Of a stretch of 10,499 nt of DNA, positions 6,480-10,499 are shown piece by piece; positions within the stretch are counted from its first letter, which is position 1; every line of letters starts with the position of its first letter. The DNA lies in the NCBI GenBank assembly GCA_902766815.1, contig CACXEZ010000164.1, forward strand, positions 1 through 10,499, given 5' to 3'. The translations under genes were made by a program, and so were the position numbers. This stretch comes from an uncultured Erysipelotrichaceae bacterium. GTDB lineage: Bacteria; Bacillota_I; Bacilli_A; RF39; UBA660. Below the pieces are notes generated by a model that did not search any database, was not told where the DNA came from, and saw nothing but the letters and a program-made list of their open reading frames with translations.

Positions 6480-7397
6480 TTAAATATGACTAAAACCTGG
6501 AGTTACAACTTTAAAAGTACTACCAGGCTCATAACTAGACCATATAGCAAGATTACGATTAATCTCTTCAACACTATAATCTTGGTAATGATTAGGATCA
6601 AATCCTGGACGTGAAGCAATTCCTAAAATTTCTCCTGTATTAGGATCCATCGCAATGGACCAAGCAGCATCTGCCTGATATTTCTCCATTGCATTATCCA
6701 GTTCCCTTTCAATAGCAGTCTGTATATCATAATTAATTGTTAACTCAATATCAATACCATCTGTAGGTTCCACATAATTCTCAGGTTTTTGAAGTCTTTG
6801 CCCCTTAGCATCACTATAATACTGTATAGAACCAGCAGCTCCCGTTAAATATTTATCATATTGAAGTTCTAACCCACTAAGTCCCTGATTATCAATTCCA
6901 ACATATCCAAGTGAATGACACAATAACTTTTCATAAGGATAAACTCTTTTGGATTCTTTAACTAAATATACTCCATCAACACCTAACTTTTCTATAGCAT
7001 CCGCCTGTTCATAATTAAGTCTTCGTCCTTCTGGATGTACTCTTTCAATGGAAGAAGACTTAAATATATGTTCACGAATCGCATCCACATTACAATGTAA
7101 TATATTAGCAATATCAGTAGCAATCTGTTCTTTTTTATCCTTATCTATCTGATTTGGAATAAACACTAAGGATACCGTTGTTAAATTATCAGCAACGACT
7201 GTATGATCGCTAGTCATAATTCTTCCTCTATCTGCCTCTATTGGTAAATTTCTACTCCATAAATTATTAGCGTAAGTATTTAATTTACCATAATCAATTA
7301 CCTGAATGTAAAACACTTTCCCAATAACTAAAACAAAACAAACAATAACTAACAATGTAACAATTTCAATTCTTTTATGAATATATTTTGAAAACAT
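6480..7397 (-). CDS. N-terminal fragment of an interrupted SpoVD/FtsI-type penicillin-binding protein
   Basis: This is the 5' half of the class B PBP continued at 2259-3299. The start is the ATG at 7397, with AAGGTGAT (7402-7409) just upstream; the GTG at 7406 lies inside that ribosome site and is not the start. The 305 residues contain a short cytoplasmic tail, a signal-anchor helix (about 10-30), the PBP dimerisation segment beginning at EADRGRI (54-60), and the start of the transpeptidase domain ending in YEPGSTFK (S293 nucleophile, K296). After K296 the frame enters the element and reads VVTPGFSHI and stop. The fragment keeps the nucleophile but lacks the SxN and KTG motifs and the whole remaining fold, so it should be inactive. 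It would still be membrane anchored and could compete for partners such as FtsW. With the C-terminal half restored the protein has 636 residues. Confidence 0.92.
   Translation of the reverse strand: MFSKYIHKRIEIVTLLVIVCFVLVIGKVFYIQVIDYGKLNTYANNLWSRNLPIEADRGRIMTSDHTVVADNLTTVSLVFIPNQIDKDKKEQIATDIANILHCNVDAIREHIFKSSSIERVHPEGRRLNYEQADAIEKLGVDGVYLVKESKRVYPYEKLLCHSLGYVGIDNQGLSGLELQYDKYLTGAAGSIQYYSDAKGQRLQKPENYVEPTDGIDIELTINYDIQTAIERELDNAMEKYQADAAWSIAMDPNTGEILGIASRPGFDPNHYQDYSVEEINRNLAIWSSYEPGSTFKVVTPGFSHI
6501..6520 (-). repeat. Element-host junction (att site) at the N-terminal PBP side
   Basis: The plus-strand block AGTTACAACTTTAAAAGTAC matches 3273-3292 except at one base (C at 6509). Bases 6510-6520 are the identical core. 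Above 6520 the sequence is host PBP (GAGCCTGGTAGT coding for E-P-G-S); below 6510 it belongs to the element, yet it still copies the host reading for V-T codons. The element thus carries its own near-copy of the target. Confidence 0.8.
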
Positions 7398-7430
7398 GAA
7401 TATCACCTTAATAATAATTATTAAAAAAAT

Positions 7431-7466
7431 AAAAAAAAAGAACTAATATATAACTATACTAATTCT
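7431..7466 (-). terminator. Strong intrinsic terminator between ruvA and the PBP gene
   Basis: On the minus strand a 12-bp stem (7455-7466 with 7439-7450, two G-U pairs) closes a 4-base GUUA loop and is followed by nine T residues and then more T-rich sequence (7421-7439). It ends the ddl-ruvA unit. Only about 33 bases then remain before the PBP ATG, too few for a separate conventional promoter, so PBP expression depends on read-through, on a promoter overlapping the T-tract, or on attenuation at this hairpin. Confidence 0.75.
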
Positions 7467-7568
7467 TCCATCTTCATCAACTAATGTAGAGTCTATTCTA
7501 TATAAAATAAAACAAGATTAATACATTAATACAATGAATAGTAACTATAGTTTCAAAAAAAGAATAAG

Positions 7569-8129
7569 TTATTTTAACATCAATTTTAAAGCTTCCTTAA
7601 CTTGTTCTTCTAAAGACAAATCTCCATTTACTTTATCAATAACTTTCTTAACATCCGCTTGCTTATAGCCAAGTCCTAACAAAACCTCTTCCAACTCATG
7701 ACTATAATCCTCACGAGCAAAAATTCCCGTATTAATAGCACCCAACTTACCCTTTAAATCCAAAACCATTTGTTTTGCAACCTTATCTCCAATTTTAGGA
7801 AACTTTTTCAAATAATTCAAATTATTATTCTCTATAGCATCAGCAATATTTGAAAAAGTTCCAGTCGCTAATATAGGAAGAGCCATCTTAGGTCCTAATC
7901 CTTTAACAGAAATAAGTTTTAAGAATAACTCTTTTTGTTCTTTATCTCTAAAACCATACAAAGTATATTCTTCCTCAGAAACTTTCGTATAAATATAAAC
8001 AATATAAGTCTTATTTAACTGATAACTATATGGATTAGGTACATAGATCTGATAGCCAATATCATGATTATCTAAAACAATATAATTACTATCAATTTCT
8101 CTAATTTCTCCCCTGATATATCCGTACAC
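7569..8129 (-). CDS. ruvA: Holliday junction branch migration protein RuvA
   Basis: RuvA tetramers bind four-way junctions and load the RuvB helicase for branch migration in recombinational repair. The protein is complete at 186 residues (family about 190-205). It has an N-terminal OB-fold domain (MYGYIRGEI onward, about 1-62), two helix-hairpin-helix motifs (ISVKGLGPKMAL at 73-84; FPKIGDKVAKQMVLDLKGK at 110-128) and a C-terminal three-helix domain (about 145-186, with LLGLGYK at 150-156) that contacts RuvB. The start is GTG at 8129 with GGAGATG six bases upstream inside the end of ddl, and the two genes overlap by one base, indicating translational coupling. ruvB does not follow; the next gene is the PBP after a terminator. 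ruvB is usually adjacent in Bacillota, so it is displaced here. Confidence 0.96.
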   Translation of the reverse strand: MYGYIRGEIREIDSNYIVLDNHDIGYQIYVPNPYSYQLNKTYIVYIYTKVSEEEYTLYGFRDKEQKELFLKLISVKGLGPKMALPILATGTFSNIADAIENNNLNYLKKFPKIGDKVAKQMVLDLKGKLGAINTGIFAREDYSHELEEVLLGLGYKQADVKKVIDKVNGDLSLEEQVKEALKLMLK

Positions 8130-9286
8130 TATTTCATCTCCTTTAATTTATTACTAGTCATAGTAGCTATAATATCCGTATCAATTGTCATAGTTCTCTT
8201 CTGATTTTTAAGTTCTACATCAATAGCATCCTTTAACATAATATTAAGTAATTCTTGATAAGAAATATTTCTAGCTTCCCATAAATGATGAGAAAAGCAC
8301 CAAGGAATACTATTCACCTCATCCACATAAAGCTGTTTATTTTTATTATCATATAAAAAATCAATTCTAGCAGTTCCTCTCATATTTAACATTTTAAACA
8401 CCGCTAAAGATAAAGTTTCAATTTCTTTTTTTAACTTTTCACTAATATTAGCAGGACAAGTTCTCTTAATACTACTATCTTCCAGACTATCATCAATCAA
8501 AAATTTATCTCCATATTCAATCATAGCTTTATTTGTAGTAACTTCTTCGATCTCACTAGTAATATTTCCATTTTCAGTAAGTAACACAGAACAATGATAT
8601 TCAACTAAATCTTCAATCTTTTCTTCCATAATAACCTTACTATCATATTGAAAAGTTCTCTCAATAGTAGAGTCAATCTCTTCTTTTCTAGTAATTTCTT
8701 CTATTCCAACACTACTCCCTAATGTAGATGGTTTAATAATCAATGGATATTTCAATTCATCAATTTGTTTAAATAATTCTTCCTTTTTATTTCGATAAAA
8801 TCTCTCACCAAACCAAACAAACTTTGTAACAGGAATATCATTTGCTTTTAATACCTGCTTCATAAACACCTTATCTTGAGCCATAACACTAGAATAAATA
8901 CTACTACCAACATAAGGAATTCCTATCAAGTTTAAATATCCTTGAATAGAACCATCCTCCACATTAGCACCATGAACAATAGGAAAGGCCAAATGTAATT
9001 CCCCTACTTCCCTTTTAAATAAACCATTTGTTTGTAAAATATATCTACCATTTTTATTCACTAAATGAACTCTTTTAGCATATTTCTTAATCAAATTATC
9101 TTCCTTGAATGTTTCAACAAATCTCAAACAGCCTCCAGTATACCATTCTAAAGTCTTTGTAATATAAATAGGAATAATTTCATACCTTTCTTTATCAATA
9201 TGATCCATTGCTTGAATAGCAGTTAAAATAGACAACTCATGTTCTACACTCTTTCCTCCAAAAATTACTCCAACATTTAACTTCAT
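8129..9286 (-). CDS. ddl: D-alanine--D-alanine ligase (ATP-grasp)
   Basis: Ddl joins two D-alanines using ATP to make the dipeptide that MurF adds to the peptidoglycan precursor in the cytoplasm. The protein is complete at 385 residues, slightly longer than usual (about 350-370). Visible parts: VIFGGKSVEHELS (7-19) in the N-terminal substrate domain with E15; HGANVEDGSIQGYL (105-118); QDKVFMKQVL (137-146) opening the ATP-grasp; IIKPSTLGSSVGI (183-195, the ATP and omega-loop lysine segment); RGTARIDFL (303-311, with D309); and VDEVNSIP (321-328), which supplies metal-binding E323 and N325. Most Ddl proteins have Gly after NTxP; here it is Trp, followed by CFSHHLWE, resembling the Ddl subgroup with a NTIPGSLAFYLW-type end. 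The Shine-Dalgarno upstream of the ATG at 9286 is weak. It overlaps ruvA by one base. Confidence 0.92.
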   Translation of the reverse strand: MKLNVGVIFGGKSVEHELSILTAIQAMDHIDKERYEIIPIYITKTLEWYTGGCLRFVETFKEDNLIKKYAKRVHLVNKNGRYILQTNGLFKREVGELHLAFPIVHGANVEDGSIQGYLNLIGIPYVGSSIYSSVMAQDKVFMKQVLKANDIPVTKFVWFGERFYRNKKEELFKQIDELKYPLIIKPSTLGSSVGIEEITRKEEIDSTIERTFQYDSKVIMEEKIEDLVEYHCSVLLTENGNITSEIEEVTTNKAMIEYGDKFLIDDSLEDSSIKRTCPANISEKLKKEIETLSLAVFKMLNMRGTARIDFLYDNKNKQLYVDEVNSIPWCFSHHLWEARNISYQELLNIMLKDAIDVELKNQKRTMTIDTDIIATMTSNKLKEMK

Positions 9287-9308
9287 TCTCTATCACATCC
9301 CTAAAATC

Positions 9309-9314
9309 ATTATA
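9309..9314 (-). promoter_or_regulatory. Candidate -10 box for ddl-ruvA
   Basis: A perfect TATAAT on the minus strand lies about 22 bases before the ddl ATG, but the position 17 bases upstream (TTTTCT) is a weak -35. Two TTGACA hexamers (9365-9370 and 9376-9381) lie further upstream; the outer one faces TAGAAT (9351-9356) at a long 19-base spacing. A promoter in this 100-base gap is likely; which pair is used is unclear. Confidence 0.4.
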
Positions 9315-9387
9315 ATATATTTTTCTAAAACAGAAAAGAAAAAAACGAATATTCTAATGTTTTTTGTCAAAGCATTGTCAACCATCA

Positions 9388-10311
9388 TCAATGCCTTGGA
9401 TGATACAAATCATAATTTTCTTTTAATGTTTCATTATTAATATTGGTATAAATTTGTGTTGTAGATAAATTACTATGTCCAAGCATCATCTGAATACTTC
9501 TTAAATCAGCCCCATTATTAAGTAAATGTGTAGCAAAAGAATGTCTTAATACATGAGGAGTAATCTTAGTAGAAATATTCTTATCCCTTGCTATTTTAGC
9601 TAATATTTTAAAAAAGCCCTGTCTAGTCATCCCCATCCCATGATTATTCAAAAATATTTTATCACATAACTTTCGCTTCATTAAAGAACTCCTATATTGA
9701 TTCAAATAAAGTTCTAAATAGTAATGAGCAAGCTCTCCAAAAGGAACAATTCTCTCTTTATTACCCTTTCCAAATACCCTAACAAAAGAATTCTCTAAAT
9801 CAACATTAGTAATCGTCAAATTAACTAACTCACTAACACGTAATCCAGTAGCATATAATAGCTCTAGCATAGCCTTATTCCGATAATCAAAAGCTGAGTT
9901 CAATGGAATATCTAACAACAATTCCACTTCTTCTATAGACAAAACATTCGGTAACTTTTGATAAAATCTAGGACTTTCTAAATTAAAAGTAACATTGTCA
10001 ATATGATATTCCTTTTCCAAAAAAACATGAAAATTCTTAATAGAAGATATTTTTCTAACAATACTATAAATACTATACTTCTTCTCATCCATATACTCCA
10101 AATAATTATAAATATCTTCTTTTTTAATAAAAATACATCTCTCTACACCCTTTTCTTCTTGAAAAGACAAATACTTATAAATATCTAAAACATAAGAGTT
10201 AAGAGAATTATCAGACAAATATTTTTTAGTCAGTAAATACATCTGATATTTCCCAATCATTTGCTTGTTATTTTGATTCAAGTCTAATTTCTCTATTTCA
10301 ATCATACTCAT
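9388..10311 (-). CDS. XerC/XerD-family tyrosine recombinase
   Basis: This is a chromosome-dimer-resolution type tyrosine recombinase of 307 residues (Xer family about 295-305). The N-terminal SAM-like core-binding domain (about 20-105) is followed by the catalytic domain, with ATGLRVSEL (catalytic Arg at about 158), GKGNKER (catalytic Lys in the beta-hairpin, about 182), HVLRHSFATHLL (His 253 and Arg 256), LGHSNLSTTQIYT (His 279 and Tyr 288), and the ending YHPRH, the normal Xer C-terminus. All active residues are present. The ATG at 10311 is chosen because AAGG (10318-10321) lies six bases upstream; a GTG at 10314 is also in frame. It ends in TGA, which supports TGA as a real stop in this genome. 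XerC and XerD cannot be told apart here. It is a housekeeping enzyme and is not expected to move the serine-recombinase element. Confidence 0.93.
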   Translation of the reverse strand: MSMIEIEKLDLNQNNKQMIGKYQMYLLTKKYLSDNSLNSYVLDIYKYLSFQEEKGVERCIFIKKEDIYNYLEYMDEKKYSIYSIVRKISSIKNFHVFLEKEYHIDNVTFNLESPRFYQKLPNVLSIEEVELLLDIPLNSAFDYRNKAMLELLYATGLRVSELVNLTITNVDLENSFVRVFGKGNKERIVPFGELAHYYLELYLNQYRSSLMKRKLCDKIFLNNHGMGMTRQGFFKILAKIARDKNISTKITPHVLRHSFATHLLNNGADLRSIQMMLGHSNLSTTQIYTNINNETLKENYDLYHPRH

Positions 10312-10327
10312 CACTTACCTTAACCTC

Positions 10328-10333
10328 ATTATA
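10328..10333 (-). promoter_or_regulatory. Candidate -10 box for the Xer recombinase gene
   Basis: TATAAT on the minus strand lies about 17 bases upstream of the ATG at 10311, in the divergent intergenic region. The -35 at 17-base spacing (TAGCTT) is poor. This leaves a very short leader containing AAGG. Confidence 0.35.
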
Positions 10334-10383
10334 AACCAAAAATCCCAAAAAAGCTACTAAAATAAGTTAGTTGCCTATACACA

Positions 10384-10389
10384 TATAAT
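10384..10389 (+). promoter_or_regulatory. Candidate -10 box for the divergent gene at the right edge
   Basis: A plus-strand TATAAT lies about 34 bases before the ATG at 10423. There is no clear -35 at the usual spacing. It is included because it sits correctly between two divergent genes. Confidence 0.35.
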
Positions 10390-10422
10390 ACAAATACATA
10401 GTCTACTTTAGGAGTGATAAAA

Positions 10423-10499
10423 ATGAATGAATATGGTTTTGATTATCTAAATTATATTACCAACACACCCAAAAAGCCAAATTATCACCAAACCGGAAT
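10423..10499 (+). CDS. 5' end of an unidentified divergent gene (cut by window edge)
   Basis: The only plus-strand gene start I can support. AGGAGTGAT (10410-10418) precedes ATG at 10423, and the frame stays open for 25 codons to the edge, beginning MNEYGFDYLNYITNTPKKPN and continuing with YHQTG. The N-terminus is polar and aromatic with no signal peptide or membrane helix. It is too short to assign to a family. It is divergent from the Xer gene across about 110 bases. Confidence 0.55.
   Translation, partial: MNEYGFDYLNYITNTPKKPNYHQTG

Larger units (their letters stand above)
3282..6509 (-). mobile_element. 3.2-kb serine-recombinase element inserted in the PBP active-site codons
   Basis: The unit between the shared cores is 3,228 bp and carries three minus-strand genes: a small SHOCT-like ORF, a large serine recombinase and a HipA/CtkA-like kinase. 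Large serine recombinases integrate and excise DNA between short unlike att sites and leave no terminal inverted repeats, which fits what is seen. Evidence that this is one insertion: both flanks are halves of one PBP, the junctions share an identical 11-bp core, and removing one unit restores the frame exactly. No relaxase, conjugation, replication or phage structural genes are present, so it is either a very small autonomous integrative element, a satellite mobilised by others, or a deleted remnant that kept its two ends. The exact crossover base lies within the core and cannot be fixed further. Confidence 0.88.

Noticed and set aside
3282..6509. Group II intron, insertion sequence or composite transposon as the interrupting DNA
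   Set aside because: There is no reverse transcriptase or DDE transposase, no terminal inverted repeats and no short target duplication. The only mobility enzyme is a large serine recombinase, and the junctions look like att sites.
9384..9396. Short CATCATCA-like repeats and A/T homopolymers
   Set aside because: They are ordinary in AT-rich sequence. No evenly spaced direct repeats suggesting CRISPR, and no tRNA or rRNA sequence, were seen anywhere in the window.
10003..10188. Plus-strand open frame of 61 codons
   Set aside because: It is antisense to the N-terminal domain of the Xer recombinase, rich in I, L, N and F as expected for the complement of AT-rich coding sequence.

Overview
The window is AT-rich and almost every gene reads on the minus strand, so gene order runs from high to low coordinates. 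Gene content (Xer recombinase, D-Ala-D-Ala ligase, RuvA, a PASTA-type class B penicillin-binding protein, MraY, FtsW-family SEDS protein), Shine-Dalgarno sites of the AGGAGG type and TATAAT promoters point to a low-GC Bacillota, plausibly a gut Bacilli lineage such as Erysipelotrichales or RF39. The genus cannot be named from this alone. The genetic code looks standard: the Trp codons I checked are TGG, and the Xer and MraY reading frames end naturally at TGA.

Layout from right to left. 10423-10499(+) is the start of an unknown divergent gene. 9388-10311 is a XerC/XerD-type tyrosine recombinase, 8129-9286 is ddl, and 7569-8129 is ruvA, whose GTG start overlaps the ddl stop. A strong intrinsic terminator (7431-7466) follows. 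Then comes a SpoVD/FtsI-like transpeptidase gene that is split in two: its N-terminal part is at 6480-7397 and its C-terminal part at 2259-3299. Between the halves sits a 3,228-bp element (about 3282-6509) carrying a small SHOCT-like ORF, a large serine recombinase, and a solitary HipA/CtkA-like kinase with its own promoter. Beyond the PBP are the two ends of a deleted ABC exporter gene (1865-2173), a terminator, intact mraY with its own promoter, and ftsW, which has an in-frame TGA and runs off the left edge.

The central observation is that the serine-recombinase element lies exactly in the codons of the PBP active-site motif STFK. The two junctions share an 11-bp identical core inside an imperfect 20-bp repeat. 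Removing one core-to-core unit (3228 = 3 x 1076 bp) restores an in-frame 636-residue transpeptidase with SxxK, SxN and KTG motifs and one PASTA domain. In the integrated state neither fragment can be an active transpeptidase. The neighbouring SEDS gene, which encodes the usual partner of this PBP class, also carries a nonsense codon. Either this SEDS-bPBP pair is dispensable and decaying here, or at least the PBP is switched by excision, as known for skin-like elements in sporulation genes. The sequence does not decide between these.
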